Assembly: GCF_032401055.1 (NCBI RefSeq)
Contig: NZ_CP135529.1
Location: 5,206,501 to 5,270,500 of the forward strand
Source of the DNA: Tardiphaga sp. 709
Lineage (GTDB): Bacteria > Pseudomonadota > Alphaproteobacteria > Rhizobiales > Xanthobacteraceae
DNA length: 64,000 nucleotides
Reading direction: 5' to 3'
The notes below the pieces were generated by a model that did no database searches, was not told the DNA's origin, and saw only the letters and a list, made by a program, of their open reading frames with translations. Below are positions 38,101-47,331 of the stretch, in pieces. Made by a program: the position numbers and the translations under genes. Position 1 is the first letter of the stretch. Each line of letters begins with the position of its first letter.

Positions 38101-40493
38101 CCGATCCGACCTTCGTCGGCGGAGGCGACCTGATCGACTTCCAGAGCGATACCGGCGGCAAGGTCAACAACTATGCCGGTGGTCTGATGGAGGGCTCGCG
38201 CCATGTCGTGACCGGCGACAATGCCGTGACCGTTGTCAACTCAGGCACGATGATCGGTCGCAACGGCTCGGCGGTGAACATCGACAATGGCGGCTCCGAG
38301 GCCGAGAAGGTCTTCATCACCAATCACGGCATTATGGAAGGCCGCTCTGCCGAACTCACCGACTCCGATGGCGACGCCATCGATGTCGATGGTCTGGTGC
38401 AGGTCCTCAATTACGGCCGTATCTCCGGTCTCGGTGCCGAAGGGTATCATGACGGCGAGCCGAACGTCTCCGAGGCCATCGCCATGGGTGGAGGCTCTGT
38501 CGTCAACAGCGCCACGGGCGAGATCTACGGTTACGGTCGCGCCATCCAGGTGGACAATTCCGGCAATGCCGCCGCGTTCGGCGCCAGCACGATTGTCAAT
38601 GATGGTCTCATCAAGGGCGACGGGCACGGTCCGGAAGGCGTGGCTCCAGCTGATGCCGCTCGTTTCGACCTGCGCGGCAACGAGGCGATCAATCTGGTCG
38701 GTGACTATGAGGATTTCGTCGGCAACAACAGCACGGGCCGGATCATCGGCGGCGTATCGATGGGCGGAGCCAGGGACACCCTGAACAACTCCGGTTCGAT
38801 CGTTGCGACCGGTGGATCGGCGATCGACATGGGCGCCGGCAACGACCAGGTGAACCTCTATGTCGGTGCGTCGGTGACCGGCAAGATCCTGCTCGGGACC
38901 GGTGACGACGTCGCTCTCTCGACCTCGGCTGGCGGCTTCGAGATCGATGGCGGCGACGGCAGCGATACGATGGCCATGGACTACGCATATGGCGGTGCTG
39001 ACATCCTCAGCGGCGGAAACGGCAACGACTACATCTATGCCGGTGCAGGCAACGATCAGGTCGATGGCGGAGCTGACGACGATACGCTCTATGGCAATGA
39101 CGGCGATGACCTGATCAAGGGCGGATCTGGCAATGACGATATCGCCGGCGGCATTGGAGCTGACACCATTCATGGTGATGGCGGCAATGACAGCATCGAT
39201 GGTGGCGAAGGGAACGATACCGTCTTCTACACGGGAACGTTCAACAACCACGGCTACGCGTTGAACACGGACGGCTCCATCAAGGTCACCGACCTGCGCA
39301 ATGGTGCGCCGGACGGGCTCGACACGCTGCGTAATGTCGAGCAGCTCAATTTTGTCGATGGGGCCTGGAAGCTAGTGGTCGGCACCAACGGCGACGACGC
39401 GATCACCGGTTCTGCCGGCAATGATCTCGTGTTCGGCGGCAGCGGAAATGATACTTTCCTCGGTACCGGCGGGCTGGATACCTATGACGGCGGCGACGGC
39501 GCCGACACGATCGACTACAGCCAGATCACATTCAAGGTGACGGTCGATCTTGCCTCCGGGCTCGCTTACTACCCCGGCTATCTTGCCGGCGCCGATCACT
39601 TCAGCAATATCGAGAATGCGATCGGGACCGGCTATGACGATCTTCTGATCGGAACCAGCGGTGCCAACACGCTGATTGGTGGCGCGGGCAACGACGTTCT
39701 GAACGGCGGCGACGGCGACGACGTCCTGCGCGGCGGTGCCGGCAACGACACGATCGACGGCGGAGCGGGCTATGATGTGCTCGACCTGTCGGATGCGACC
39801 GGAGCGTTGACGGTCAACTACGCGGCCGGAACGGTGACGGGTGCCGGGATCGGGACCGATCATTTCACCGGCATCGAGTCGATCCTGTTCGGTACGGGGA
39901 ATGATCAGATCACCGGCGGCAACGGTGACGACACCTTCGACGGCGGTGCCGGCAACGACACCATCAATGGCGGTGCGGGTGACGATGCACTCAGCGGCGG
40001 CGTGGGTGACGACGCGATCGACGGTGGTTCCGGTGACGACGTGGTGTCCGGCGGCATCGGCAACGATACGCTGAAGGCCGGCTCCGGCGATGACAGCGTC
40101 GATGGCGGCGACGGTAACGACATCATCGATGCCGGCTCGGGCGACGACATCATCGTGGCCGGCGCGGGTGCGGACAAGGTGAATGCCGGCTCCGGCAACG
40201 ACATCGTCGGCGGTGGAACCGGCGACGATATCCTGACTGGCGGTTCTGGCTCCGACGTGTTCGTATTCGCTGCCGGGTTCGGAAAGGATATGATCACCGA
40301 CTTCGCCGCGAGCGGATCTTCCAAGGACTTCATCCAGTTCTCCAGCGATCTGTTCTCCGACTATGCCGATGTGATGTCTCACACCGCCCAGGTCGGCAGC
40401 AGCATCGTGGTGACGCTGGATGAAAACCACGCAGTTACGCTCGCCAACACCAGCTTGGCGTCGCTTACCGCTGACGACTTCCGCTTCGTCTAG
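32160..40493 (+). CDS. Giant RTX exoprotein: ExeM/NucH-type nuclease plus 5'-nucleotidase
   Basis: A 2777-residue predicted type I secreted protein. In order: N-terminal beta domain; Calx-beta-like repeat (about 219-339); ExeM-type OB region (about 342-454); endonuclease/exonuclease/phosphatase domain (about 621-959) with [36 protein letters not shown] and SDHDPVI; 5'-nucleotidase metallophosphatase (about 967-1330) with [20 protein letters not shown] and VSHLQ; its C-terminal domain with NGGGVRDSI and [12 protein letters not shown] block 1 (about 1641-1774, GGxGxDxLx nonamers); a 420-residue beta-solenoid-like stretch; further RTX blocks to about 2697; acidic C-terminal export signal region. 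The ATG at 32160 follows GGAAG by 9 bases; the frame opens at a TTG at 32109. It probably degrades extracellular DNA and dephosphorylates nucleotides for phosphate or nucleoside supply (inference). Confidence 0.93.
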   Translation: MSTTYHALAVSDLVQDWSNAGAINADDNWSSVPSIVGYLGDINAGSPTGTDPRTLTGAGLGAVDVIANQTAPNSLTNGGVAEFAVANPTIALNGSGTADAPSLVLYLDASGRDNVRLTFNARDLDGSADDASQPIAVQYRMGSTGTWTNVPGGYAADVTTANAATQVTPFNLLLPSEVNGHADLQVRILTTNAGGNDEWVGIDDIRVTSNASTPVVGQTVGFSAGTVSVSHDEGNNGSTVYQFTVERSGGADGDVSFSGTIASAQTDASDFVGSVPSSFSGVIPAGQGSATVTVVVAGDTTSEPNENFTLTLQSASNSAAVATTIGIAQATGTIVNDDVAITKISAIQGAGATSGMVGQTVTVEAIVVGDFQNGDGDNSRNLNGFYVQEEVTDSDGNVLTSEAIFVFGGNGDVAVGDRVRVTGSISEYFGLTELTATNISVVEAGAVADISTMATVIDLPGADTTLSQDGDYQPNLEAYEGMLVTLPETLVITEQFNLDRFNEIKLVAGDRPAQFTQENAPDAAAYQAYLAELGSRTITYDDGLNAQNAAISNLDGFGSTYNTATAPRMGDTITGLTGVLDYQWAGNAASGATWRVRSVENGINTFEDGAAPRTAAPDDVGGTLQVASFNVLNFFKTLDNGASTAIGQEPRGANDAVEFSRQTGKLVDTILAMDVDVLALTELENDFLPGSSGNAIEYLVGQLNAAAGPGTYAWVNPGQQFVGGDAIAVGFIYKTADVKIADGTTVAILNDADLPGLGLSGLLSQSSVGHIFDGANTSRNALAVTFEQIATGETFTAIANHLKSKSGTGTGLDADQGDGQGNWQNQRELAATALTAWANSDPTGSGDSDVLMLGDFNSYAKEQATGIIENAGYENLHDREGDAYSYVFDGQTGTLDYAFANDSLSSQVTGVTTWHINADEADALDYNTDFSRDPAIFDADTNVRVSDHDPVIVGLDLNQNQTPSTYRLQILHASDFEAGLDAVDRAGNFAAIVDYLEETQANSITLSSGDNFIPSPFFSAGSDASLKEVYETALETYYGLASGTLNITPGFGSADISMLNIIGVQASAIGNHEFDAGTNPLAAIMRQTAGFPGAQFPFLSANLDFSGDPNLAGLYTSLIQNADNYSGFPPAVGIGKKIAPATIIEEGGEKIGVVGATTQIVESISSTGGVEVIGDDVDDMVALAAILQPTIDSLIAQGINKIILVSHLQQIAFEQALAPLLHGVDIIISGGSNTLLADAQDTLRPGDTADGTYPIVTHNADGNTTLIVNTDGEYSYVGRLVVDFDANGNVIAGSVDPNVSGAYATTDGRVADLYDDVIDVDGDGDIDAADANPFAEGSKGDLVNDIAQGVGNVIDAQDGNLFGSTNVYLEGRRGEVRTEETNLGDLTADANLWYAQKADATVMVSIKNGGGVRDSIGSVSAVGGVAQENPPSANPGVGKEEGDISQLDIANSLRFNNALSMVTVTATQLLTVLEHAVAATANGATPGQFAQVGGIAYSFDKDSPAGNRIQSAALIDENGNPVLALVENGELVVDANMAIRVVTLSFLLTGGDGYPFASFIAANPAFANVVNLSPNLVPDAGQVANFAAEGTEQDAFAEYLAAHYSETAYDVLDTDRAHDTRIQNLDYRSDTVLSVQPIVLVGDDDDNILTGALGNDTISGGEGDDTLTGLGGDDNLEGGEGDDTLLGGAGNDTLAGGEGDDALSGDAGNDVLAGGEGDDTLSGGAGDDVLDGGEGYDTLDGGAGNDRLIAGAGDIASGGDGDDVIEVSTDDYAPASIDGGAGNDTVKLVGGGTGSLDGSTVINVENLLVHGGAWTVGSTVSYDHVTVEDGATLESGVTRNGADTLVIAAGGKLIAGTAILWSGGGAAVVDNAGLIEGSSRVLNTTSGATGSLVFNNATGGTVRGALNPQQAGHADATITINNAGVMEAGGRVLDFRNFDGAGASAVINNLAGGIIRQYGSDTDVIRPGNDGVVNNWGTITTDPTFVGGGDLIDFQSDTGGKVNNYAGGLMEGSRHVVTGDNAVTVVNSGTMIGRNGSAVNIDNGGSEAEKVFITNHGIMEGRSAELTDSDGDAIDVDGLVQVLNYGRISGLGAEGYHDGEPNVSEAIAMGGGSVVNSATGEIYGYGRAIQVDNSGNAAAFGASTIVNDGLIKGDGHGPEGVAPADAARFDLRGNEAINLVGDYEDFVGNNSTGRIIGGVSMGGARDTLNNSGSIVATGGSAIDMGAGNDQVNLYVGASVTGKILLGTGDDVALSTSAGGFEIDGGDGSDTMAMDYAYGGADILSGGNGNDYIYAGAGNDQVDGGADDDTLYGNDGDDLIKGGSGNDDIAGGIGADTIHGDGGNDSIDGGEGNDTVFYTGTFNNHGYALNTDGSIKVTDLRNGAPDGLDTLRNVEQLNFVDGAWKLVVGTNGDDAITGSAGNDLVFGGSGNDTFLGTGGLDTYDGGDGADTIDYSQITFKVTVDLASGLAYYPGYLAGADHFSNIENAIGTGYDDLLIGTSGANTLIGGAGNDVLNGGDGDDVLRGGAGNDTIDGGAGYDVLDLSDATGALTVNYAAGTVTGAGIGTDHFTGIESILFGTGNDQITGGNGDDTFDGGAGNDTINGGAGDDALSGGVGDDAIDGGSGDDVVSGGIGNDTLKAGSGDDSVDGGDGNDIIDAGSGDDIIVAGAGADKVNAGSGNDIVGGGTGDDILTGGSGSDVFVFAAGFGKDMITDFAASGSSKDFIQFSSDLFSDYADVMSHTAQVGSSIVVTLDENHAVTLANTSLASLTADDFRFV
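37100..37480 (+). repeat. RTX repeat-coding block 1
   Basis: Tandem imperfect 27-base units encode about a dozen Ca2+-binding nonapeptides such as GGEGDDTLS and GGAGNDTLA. Codons vary between units, so the repeats are kept at protein level. Further blocks lie at about 38990-39240, 39370-39490, 39650-39770 and 39890-40250. Confidence 0.9.
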
Positions 40494-40507
40494 CGACGGA
40501 CATGGCA

Positions 40508-40532
40508 CACGGGGCGTTACGAACGCCCCGTG
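40508..40532 (+). terminator. Hairpin after the RTX gene
   Basis: A perfect 11-bp stem CACGGGGCGTT/AACGCCCCGTG with a 3-base loop begins 15 bases after the RTX stop. A T-containing but not continuous tract follows. It lies between the convergent RTX and GntR genes and is a likely terminator. Confidence 0.7.
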
Positions 40533-40599
40533 CGCCCCTTACGCTTTTGCGTTAATAAGTTGCGGTCGCTACCGTCTGAGCCTGCAGCCCCGTCGCATT

Positions 40600-41400
40600 T
40601 CACCCGCGCGAAACGGGCGCAGTGTCCGCCGGTGTAATATCGTGCCCATCGCTATGTGTTAGCGCGCTCAGGTCGAATGTCTCTCCGCGAATGCGCGATA
40701 GGGTGGACAAGGCGCGATCGCGATCACTTTCCAGAAGCTGACCGAGATGTGTGACAGCGGCATTCGGCTTGCGCTGCCGGATCGCCTTCAATGTCGATGC
40801 CATCAGGTCGGCGCTGAGCCGGCGGATGTCGCGGGTCTGATAGTCCAGCGGCGTCTTCCATATGGTTTCCCATACGGTTTGATTGGCAAGGTCGGTGAGC
40901 AGTTCGACGAGCAGTTCGTTGCCCGAGCCGCGCGCAATGGTCTTTACCGCGCGCGTCGTGGTATGTGCGAAAGCCATTGGATCATCGATCTCGACTGCGA
41001 CTCTCAACTCGTCGCAGCGGCGCGCCAATGTGTCGATGAAGCTTTCGACTGGCGTGGTCGCCATGGTGCGCACTGCCAGCATCGACAGTGCGGTGCGGAC
41101 ATTAAACAGGTCAGCCACCGATTTGAGTGATAGCGGCCTGATATAGGCGCCGCGCCGCGGAAAGATGTCGACCAGGCGCCGGCGCTCGAGAATGCGGATC
41201 GCTTCACGGATTGGGCCACGGCTGACGCCGAAATCGCGCGCCAGGTCGAGTTCGACAAGACGCTCGCCCGCTTTGCGGCGGCCGGAGACGATCTCAGCAC
41301 CGAGTTCCTCCGCAACCTGGTCAGGGATCGTGCGCGGCGCAAATCGCCGTTCGACGTCGTGCTGGTTATCATTGAATGGCCTGCGAAGTGTCGCTGCCAT
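40600..41400 (-). CDS. GntR family transcriptional regulator (FCD type)
   Basis: Regulator of 266 residues from the ATG at 41400, which has an AGGAGG site 5 bases upstream; the frame also opens earlier at 41421. The winged helix-turn-helix (about residues 20-85) has the GntR signature with DFGVSRGPIREAIRILERR, followed by an FCD-type helical ligand domain. It is divergent from the peptide-type transporter operon, and a perfect 9+9 palindrome lies 57 bases from its start, the obvious operator. It probably senses an intermediate of the transported acid. Confidence 0.93.
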   Translation of the reverse strand: MAATLRRPFNDNQHDVERRFAPRTIPDQVAEELGAEIVSGRRKAGERLVELDLARDFGVSRGPIREAIRILERRRLVDIFPRRGAYIRPLSLKSVADLFNVRTALSMLAVRTMATTPVESFIDTLARRCDELRVAVEIDDPMAFAHTTTRAVKTIARGSGNELLVELLTDLANQTVWETIWKTPLDYQTRDIRRLSADLMASTLKAIRQRKPNAAVTHLGQLLESDRDRALSTLSRIRGETFDLSALTHSDGHDITPADTAPVSRG

Positions 41401-41456
41401 GGCCGCCTCCTGTCGATGCACGCTTGCCGCGTCATACGGTCCTGTCTACCGCAGAA

Positions 41457-41476
41457 GTCAATTGTTGACAATTGAC
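41457..41476. promoter_or_regulatory. Candidate GntR operator, perfect 9+9 palindrome
   Basis: GTCAATTGTTGACAATTGAC: arms GTCAATTGT and ACAATTGAC are perfectly inverted around TG. It lies between the divergent GntR and ABC transporter genes and contains a TTGACA (41465-41470) usable as a -35 element, so the regulator could block the promoter by occlusion. The ATTGT-N2-ACAAT core is of the kind bound by FCD-type GntR proteins. Confidence 0.75.
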
Positions 41477-41749
41477 AGTCGATGACCTTTCATTGGGCTA
41501 CTGTCGCTTCAATACATACCGGCACAAGCCGGACCGCGATGGAACGTCCCGATGCAAGATCTGCAGAACAGGGATGGCAAGGGAGGTGAACATGGCGGCT
41601 CTGTTAGCGTCGGCGCATGTCCGACTGACAACACCCCAACAGACACGCGTCTGCGGCTTTCATCCGTATGTGCAAGTGCAGCACCGGCAAACCCTGCAGC
41701 AGTGGATGACGCGAGGCGTCATGGGGTGTGCTCCGGCTGGCGAAGCGCG
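41477..41749 (+). other. Leader region of the ABC transporter operon
   Basis: A 273-base leader between the palindrome and the first transporter gene. An ORF at 41472-41753 and an upstream extension of the transporter frame to 41552 run through it, but neither has a good ribosome site or protein-like sequence, so I call no gene here. Confidence 0.4.
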
Positions 41750-42811
41750 ATGACAGGTGCGATCGACATCTCCGCTCCCACGTCAGCACGCGTTGCTGGA
41801 ATGCCCAACGCGGGCGTTTCGCCGCAGCCGCCTTTGCTCGAAGTGCGCGATCTCTCACTATCATTCGTGACGTCGCGCGGCGCATTGCCGATTACCCGGA
41901 ATGTAAATTTCACCATTGCACCGGGCGAGCGCGTCGGTCTGGTCGGAGAGAGCGGATGCGGCAAGACCGTCACTGGTCTGTCGCTGCTGCGGCTGTTGCC
42001 GCCGCAGTCGGCGCGCATTCAAGGCGATATCCTGTTCAACGGAACCAATCTGGCCACGCTGTCGCCGCGCCGCATGCGCGCCGTGCGCGGGCGCGAGATT
42101 GCGATGATCTTCCAGGAGCCGATGAGCGCGCTCGATCCTGTCTTCACGGTCGGCGACCAGATTAGCGAAGCCTATCGCATCCATTTTCCGGTCAGTCGCG
42201 CGGAAGGGCGCGAACGAGCCATTGTGGCGCTGCGTGAAGTCGGCATCCCCGCGCCGGAGCGACGCTGCGACGAGTATCCGCATCAACTCTCCGGTGGCAT
42301 GCGTCAGCGCGTGATGATCGCCATGGCGCTGATCTGCAAGCCGAAGCTGCTTGTGGCCGACGAGCCTACCACGGCGCTCGATGTAACCGTGCAGGCGCAG
42401 ATCACCGATCTCTTGCGTTCGTTGAGCGAGCGCACCGGCACGGCATTGATCTTCATTACCCATGATCTTGGCGTCGTCGCCGAAACCTGCACTCGCATGA
42501 TCACCATGTATGCCGGTGAGGTCGTCGAGGACGCGCCGGTGGACGACGTGCTGATGCGGCCGCGTCATCCCTATACATCCGGACTGCTGCGCTCGCTGCC
42601 TAGCCTCAGCCCGCGCCGCGGCGTGCTGGCCTCGATTCCCGGCCGTGTACCGTCACCCAATGCAATGCCCGCCGGCTGCCGCTTCCGCGCGCGCTGTAGC
42701 CACGCCGTTGCGGGCTGCGAGCAGAAACAGCCGATGGTCGAGACCGGGAATGGCCGTGCCGCGCGCTGCTGGCGTGCTCCCGAACTCGTGCTGCCGGGAG
42801 CAGTGAATTGA
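41750..42811 (+). CDS. Peptide-type ABC transporter ATP-binding protein, DppD/OppD-like
   Basis: ATPase of 353 residues. Walker A GESGCGKT (about residues 66-73), signature LSGGMRQR, Walker [14 protein letters not shown], and the oligopeptide-type C-terminal domain with the cysteine cluster [15 protein letters not shown] that may bind a metal or Fe-S centre. The ATG at 41750 gives [10 protein letters not shown]; a later ATG (MPNAG, near 41801) is possible. Its stop overlaps the next ATG by one base (TGATG). It is the first gene of the transporter operon under the GntR palindrome. Confidence 0.93.
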   Translation: MTGAIDISAPTSARVAGMPNAGVSPQPPLLEVRDLSLSFVTSRGALPITRNVNFTIAPGERVGLVGESGCGKTVTGLSLLRLLPPQSARIQGDILFNGTNLATLSPRRMRAVRGREIAMIFQEPMSALDPVFTVGDQISEAYRIHFPVSRAEGRERAIVALREVGIPAPERRCDEYPHQLSGGMRQRVMIAMALICKPKLLVADEPTTALDVTVQAQITDLLRSLSERTGTALIFITHDLGVVAETCTRMITMYAGEVVEDAPVDDVLMRPRHPYTSGLLRSLPSLSPRRGVLASIPGRVPSPNAMPAGCRFRARCSHAVAGCEQKQPMVETGNGRAARCWRAPELVLPGAVN

Positions 42812-43839
42812 TGTCAGGCATGCGGCACCACAATAGCGACAGCGGCATTCTCGCGGTGCGTGACTTGCGGATCCTGTTTCCGACCCGCGACGGCCGCGAC
42901 ACTGTCAAGGCGATCGACGGCATGGATTTCGACGTCCGTGCTGGCGAGACCTTCGGCATCATCGGTGAGTCCGGCTCGGGCAAGACCACGCTTGGCCGTG
43001 CGCTGGTATCGCTGTTGCCGCCGAGTCATGGCCAGATCCTGCATGACGGCACCGATCCGGTAACCCTCGGTACAAGCGCATTTCGCAAGCATCGCCGCGA
43101 TTACCAGATCATCTTCCAGGATCCGAATGCCGCGCTCAATCCGCGCATGACGATCATCGACAGCGTGGTCGAGCCGCTGGAGATCATGGGCGAGGGCGAT
43201 CATGCCTCGCGCCACCGCCGTGGTATCGAGGTGCTGGAGCGCGTCGGCCTCGCCGCCGAAGCCGCCGATCGCTATCCGCATCAGCTGTCCGGCGGCCAGA
43301 AGCAGCGCGTTAACATCGCGCGCGTTCTGACGTTGCGGCCCAAGGTCATCGTTTGCGACGAGGTGGTGGCGGCGCTCGACGTCTCCATCCGCGGCGATGT
43401 GCTCAATCTGTTTGCCGATCTTCAGCGCGAATTCGGCCTGACCTATGTGTTTATCACCCACGATATCTCGGTGGTCTCGCACATCTCCGACCGCATCGCC
43501 GTCACCTATCTCGGCAAGCTGATGGAGCTTGGTCCGGCCGAGGACGTGGTCGAGCGGCCACTGCATCCCTATACGCGCGCGCTGCTGTCGGCCGAGCCGG
43601 TGCCGTTGCCGTCGCATTTGCGGGTCGACCGCCGCATCATTCTCGAAGGTGAAATTCCGAGCCCGGTGGCGCCGCCATCGGGTTGCCGCTTCCGCACGCG
43701 CTGCCCGTCGGTGCAACCGCGTTGCGCCAAGGAAGTGCCAGCCTGGCGCGACGTCAAGCCGGGACACCGCGTGGCCTGCCATTTCGCTACGGCGGACGGT
43801 CCACCGCCAGACAATCAAAAAGCGCAACGCGCATCATAA
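42811..43839 (+). CDS. Peptide-type ABC transporter ATP-binding protein, DppF/OppF-like
   Basis: The second ATPase of the importer, 342 residues. Walker A GESGSGKTT (near residue 53), IIFQDPNAALNPRMT after the Q-loop, signature LSGGQKQR and Walker B VIVCDEVVAALDV, where the usual DEPT is DEVV as in many DppF proteins. The C-terminal cysteine motif is GCRFRTRCPSVQPRC. It is coupled to the upstream ATPase and ends 19 bases before the binding-protein gene. Confidence 0.93.
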   Translation: MSGMRHHNSDSGILAVRDLRILFPTRDGRDTVKAIDGMDFDVRAGETFGIIGESGSGKTTLGRALVSLLPPSHGQILHDGTDPVTLGTSAFRKHRRDYQIIFQDPNAALNPRMTIIDSVVEPLEIMGEGDHASRHRRGIEVLERVGLAAEAADRYPHQLSGGQKQRVNIARVLTLRPKVIVCDEVVAALDVSIRGDVLNLFADLQREFGLTYVFITHDISVVSHISDRIAVTYLGKLMELGPAEDVVERPLHPYTRALLSAEPVPLPSHLRVDRRIILEGEIPSPVAPPSGCRFRTRCPSVQPRCAKEVPAWRDVKPGHRVACHFATADGPPPDNQKAQRAS

Positions 43840-43858
43840 TCACCGGGAGGATTTTCAA

Positions 43859-45412
43859 ATGAAGACAATTGATCTGGGCAAGCAAACATTGCGTCGTCGT
43901 GACATGCTGGCACTGATGGGGGGCGCTGCCGCCACCGGCGTGCTCGGCCTGCCGGCCTGGGCGCAGGAGGCCAAGAAGGGCGGCGTGCTGAAGGTCGCCG
44001 CGCCGGCCAATCCGTCGTCGCTCGATCCGGCCACCGGCGGCGCCGGCTCCGACCACAGCATTCTGTGGACCATGTACGACACGCTGGTGGAGTGGGACTA
44101 CGAGACACTGAAGCCGAAGCCGGGGATGGCGAAATGGGCGTTCCCCGATCCGAAGACCATGGTGCTCGACATCACCACCGGCATCAAATTCCACGACGGC
44201 ACGCCGATGGATGCCGAGGCCGTCAAGTTCAACCTCGAACGCAACCGCGCCGACCAGCGCTCCAACGTCAAGCCTGATCTGTCCAGCGTGGATGCGGTCG
44301 AGGTGACGGGTCCGCTGCAGGTCACGTTGAAACTGAAGAACCCTGACACCGCGCTACCGGCGATCCTGTCGGATCGAGCCGGCATGATGGTGTCGCCGAC
44401 CAATATCAAGGCGCTCGGCAATGAGACCGACCGCAAGCCGGTCGGCGCTGGCCCATGGAAATTCGTGCGCTGGAACGACAACGAGATCATCGTCGTGGAG
44501 CGCCATGACCAATACTGGCGTCAGGGCCGACCTTATCTGGACGGCATCGAATTCAACATCATCCCGGAAAACGCCACCGCTTTGCGTTCGGTCGTCGCCG
44601 GCCAGAACGATATGGCGTTCCAGCTGCCGGCGCGATTGAAGCCGGTGATCGAGCGCGCCAAGAATCTGGAAACCGTCAGCTCGCCGACGTTGTATTGCAT
44701 TCAGGTCTACTTCAATTACGGCCGCGCACCGCTTGACAACGTCAAGGTCCGTCAGGCGATCAACTTCGCGCTCGACCGCGATGCTTTCGTCAAGGCGGCG
44801 CTCAACGGCCTTGGCGAACCGGCTCGCATGACGCTGCCGAGCTCGCACTGGGCGTTCAACAAGGACGTCGCGGGGATGTATCCCAACAACACGGAGAAAG
44901 CGAAGCAGCTGCTCGCCGAGGCCGGCTACAAGGATGGTCTCGAACTGACCATAGGCGGCTACATGGATCAGGATTCCGTGCGGCGCGGCGAGGTGATCCA
45001 GGATCAGCTCGGCAAGGCTGGCATCCGCCTGAAATTCACCCGGGGTACCATCGCCGAAATCAGCGCGCAGTTCTTCGCTACCGAGAAAAAGTTCGACCTT
45101 CTTGTCTCGGCATGGACCGGGCGTCCAGATCCGAGCATGACCTACGGGCTGAGCTTCGACAAAGGCGCTTATTACAATGCGGGCCGCAGCGGCGAACCGG
45201 AGTTGTCGAAGTTGATCCAGGAGAGCCGCGTCAGCGAAGACCTCGCCAAGCGCGCCGATGTGTTCGCCAAGATCCAGAAATTCACGGTGGAGAATGCTCT
45301 GTCGGCACCGCTCGCATTCCAGTTCGAACTCGATGCGCTGTCCGCCAAAGTGAAGGGCTTCAAGCCCAATCTGCTCGGCAAGCCGAAATTCGAAAACATT
45401 TCGCTCGGCTAA
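43859..45412 (+). CDS. ABC transporter substrate-binding protein, family 5, Tat-type leader
   Basis: Periplasmic binding protein of 517 residues, solute-binding family 5. The leader has LRRRDMLALMGGAAATG followed by a hydrophobic run and AWAQE, a twin-arginine-like signal, so export may be folded through Tat. Mature hallmarks are KKGGVLKVAAPANPSSLDP and IKFHDGTPMDAEAVKFNLER. The ATG at 43859 is set by GGGAGG 9 bases upstream; the open frame back to 43529 is a shadow of the ATPase gene. It lies in the middle of the operon between the ATPases and the permeases. Confidence 0.94.
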   Translation: MKTIDLGKQTLRRRDMLALMGGAAATGVLGLPAWAQEAKKGGVLKVAAPANPSSLDPATGGAGSDHSILWTMYDTLVEWDYETLKPKPGMAKWAFPDPKTMVLDITTGIKFHDGTPMDAEAVKFNLERNRADQRSNVKPDLSSVDAVEVTGPLQVTLKLKNPDTALPAILSDRAGMMVSPTNIKALGNETDRKPVGAGPWKFVRWNDNEIIVVERHDQYWRQGRPYLDGIEFNIIPENATALRSVVAGQNDMAFQLPARLKPVIERAKNLETVSSPTLYCIQVYFNYGRAPLDNVKVRQAINFALDRDAFVKAALNGLGEPARMTLPSSHWAFNKDVAGMYPNNTEKAKQLLAEAGYKDGLELTIGGYMDQDSVRRGEVIQDQLGKAGIRLKFTRGTIAEISAQFFATEKKFDLLVSAWTGRPDPSMTYGLSFDKGAYYNAGRSGEPELSKLIQESRVSEDLAKRADVFAKIQKFTVENALSAPLAFQFELDALSAKVKGFKPNLLGKPKFENISLG

Positions 45413-45475
45413 TCCGCCCGACACAGCAACCGGCGCCGCGATCATCGCGGCGTCCTTAACTGGTGTAAATTGCGC

Positions 45476-46432
45476 ATGTTGAATTCCGGACGCCTCCGCA
45501 TCATCGGTCGTCGCCTCCTCCAGACAATCCCGGTAGTGGTGCTGTCAACCTTCATCGTGTTCGGCCTGCTCAAGCTGGTGCCGGGCGATGTTGCGGTGAC
45601 GCTTGCTGGCGACAATGCGTCGGAGCAGCGGATCGCCGAAATCCGCGAGCTCTACGGTCTGAACCAGCCGTTCCTGCTGCAATATGGCTCGTGGCTCTGG
45701 AAGGCGGCGCATGGCGATCTCTCAAGCTCGCTGATTTCCAACGAAGCGGTGCTGACCTCGATCCAGCGCTGCCTGCCGCATACGCTGTTGATCGTCGCAC
45801 TCGCGCTGTTCATGGCGATGTTGGTTGGCATCCCCCTGGGCATTGCCGCGGCAACCAAGCCAGGTTCATGGATCGACGGCTTCGTCATGGCCATTGCCTC
45901 GCTCGGTGTCGCCGTGCCGAATTTTTGGCTCGGCATGCTGCTGGTGGCGTTCTTCTCGCTGCAGCTCAATTGGCTGCCGGCCACGGGTGCAGTATCGCTC
46001 ATGAAAGATCCGTGGGCGTCGCTCAGTCATGCCATCCTGCCGGCGGTGGCGCTTGCGTCCGGCGGCATTGCCGAGGTGGCGCGGCAATTGCGGTCGTCAC
46101 TCGTCGAGATACTGTCGTCGCAACAGGTTCGCACGCTGCACGCCAAGGGTTTGCCGCCATCGTCGATCCTGTGGCGTCATGGTTTGAAGAATGTCAGCGT
46201 CAACCTGCTCACCGTCGTCAGCCTGCTCGCGAACCGCCTGCTCGCGGCAACCGTCGTGGTCGAGGCGGTGTTCGCGATTCCCGGGATGGGCGGCTTGATC
46301 GTCAACGGCGCGATGAACCGCGATTTTCCGGTGGTGCAGGGCGTGGTGTTCACCATGGTGCTGATCGTCGTCACGCTCAATCTGCTCACGGATATTCTGT
46401 ACAGCGTCCTCGATCCGAGGATTTCATCATGA
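45476..46432 (+). CDS. Peptide-type ABC transporter permease, DppB-like
   Basis: Inner-membrane permease of 318 residues. N-terminal helix (LLQTIPVVVLSTFIVFGLLKL) and the family hallmark LKLVPGDVAVTLAG, EAA-loop region VRTLHAKGLPPSSILWRHGLKN, and end DILYSVLDPRISS. The ATG at 45476 is used; a TTG two codons earlier is possible. Its stop overlaps the next permease ATG (ATGA). Confidence 0.93.
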   Translation: MLNSGRLRIIGRRLLQTIPVVVLSTFIVFGLLKLVPGDVAVTLAGDNASEQRIAEIRELYGLNQPFLLQYGSWLWKAAHGDLSSSLISNEAVLTSIQRCLPHTLLIVALALFMAMLVGIPLGIAAATKPGSWIDGFVMAIASLGVAVPNFWLGMLLVAFFSLQLNWLPATGAVSLMKDPWASLSHAILPAVALASGGIAEVARQLRSSLVEILSSQQVRTLHAKGLPPSSILWRHGLKNVSVNLLTVVSLLANRLLAATVVVEAVFAIPGMGGLIVNGAMNRDFPVVQGVVFTMVLIVVTLNLLTDILYSVLDPRISS

Positions 46433-47304
46433 CGGATGCTGTGCTGGCGCCCGAGCGTCGGCCGGGACCTTTCTCGGGTTTTGTACGCTGGTTCGTCAGT
46501 GATCTACGCGGCGCTTTCGGCCTGACTTTCCTCGTCGCGCTGTTCGTGATCTCGGTTCTCGGCCCGTGGATCTCGCCATACGCGCCGGCTGCGCAGGATC
46601 TCGACGCGGCGTTGGCGACCATGTCGACTCAACATTGGCTGGGCGCCGACGATCTTGGTCGCGATACGCTCAGCCGCCTGATCTATGGCGGCATGGCGTC
46701 GCTGTATGCGAGTTTCCTTGCGGTCACGATTGCCGTTCTGATCGGCGTGCCAGTCGGGATTCTCGCCGGCTATCTCGGCGGCTGGGTCGACACGGTGATC
46801 AGCCGTGTCATCGACAGCTTCCTGTCGTTCCCCGCCATCGTGCTGGCGATCGCCGTGACGGGTGCACTCGGCATCGGCCTCACCAACGGCATGATCTCGG
46901 TTGGCATCGTGTTTTCGCCGCAGCTTGCGCGCCTCGTCCGTGCGCGCACGCTGGTGGTGCGCAATGAGCTTTATGTCGATGCCGCGCGTTGCTTCGGGGG
47001 ATCAACGCCGCGCATCCTGTGGCGTCATGTGCTGCCGAACGCAATCCAGCCTGTCATCGTGCAGGTCACGCTGTTGCTGGCCGCGGCGCTCCTGGCGGAA
47101 GCGAGCCTCAGTTTCCTCGGCCTCGGCATCCAGCCGCCGGATCCGAGCTGGGGCTCGATGCTGGCGCGCGCCTATCAGAATATGGAAATCGCGCCCGAGC
47201 AGATGTATCCGCCCGGCCTCGCCATCCTGTTCACCGCACTGGCCTTCAACACACTGGGTGAATCGCTGCGTGTCGCGCTCGACCCGACCATGAAACGTAA
47301 TTGA
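46429..47304 (+). CDS. Peptide-type ABC transporter permease, DppC-like
   Basis: Inner-membrane permease of 291 residues, beginning MTDAVLAPERRPGP. It has an N-terminal helix (GLTFLVALFVISVLGPW), the OppC-type TQHWLGADDLGRDTLSRLIYGG, and the EAA loop DAARCFGGSTPRILWRHVLPN. The upstream frame to 45691 is a shadow of the partner permease; the ATGA overlap marks the start. It ends 27 bases before the CoA ligase gene, so transport and activation are cotranscribed. Confidence 0.93.
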   Translation: MTDAVLAPERRPGPFSGFVRWFVSDLRGAFGLTFLVALFVISVLGPWISPYAPAAQDLDAALATMSTQHWLGADDLGRDTLSRLIYGGMASLYASFLAVTIAVLIGVPVGILAGYLGGWVDTVISRVIDSFLSFPAIVLAIAVTGALGIGLTNGMISVGIVFSPQLARLVRARTLVVRNELYVDAARCFGGSTPRILWRHVLPNAIQPVIVQVTLLLAAALLAEASLSFLGLGIQPPDPSWGSMLARAYQNMEIAPEQMYPPGLAILFTALAFNTLGESLRVALDPTMKRN

Positions 47305-47331
47305 CCAAGACCAAGAACAAGGAAGACGGTG

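Noticed and set aside
37100-40250. Regularly repeated DNA that could be taken for a CRISPR array
   Set aside because: Units are 27 bases, in frame and translate to GGxGxDxLx calcium-binding repeats; there are no unique spacers and no cas genes.
41472-41753. 93-codon ORF in the leader of the ABC operon
   Set aside because: It begins inside the GntR palindrome, has no ribosome site, and overlaps the first transporter gene out of frame.
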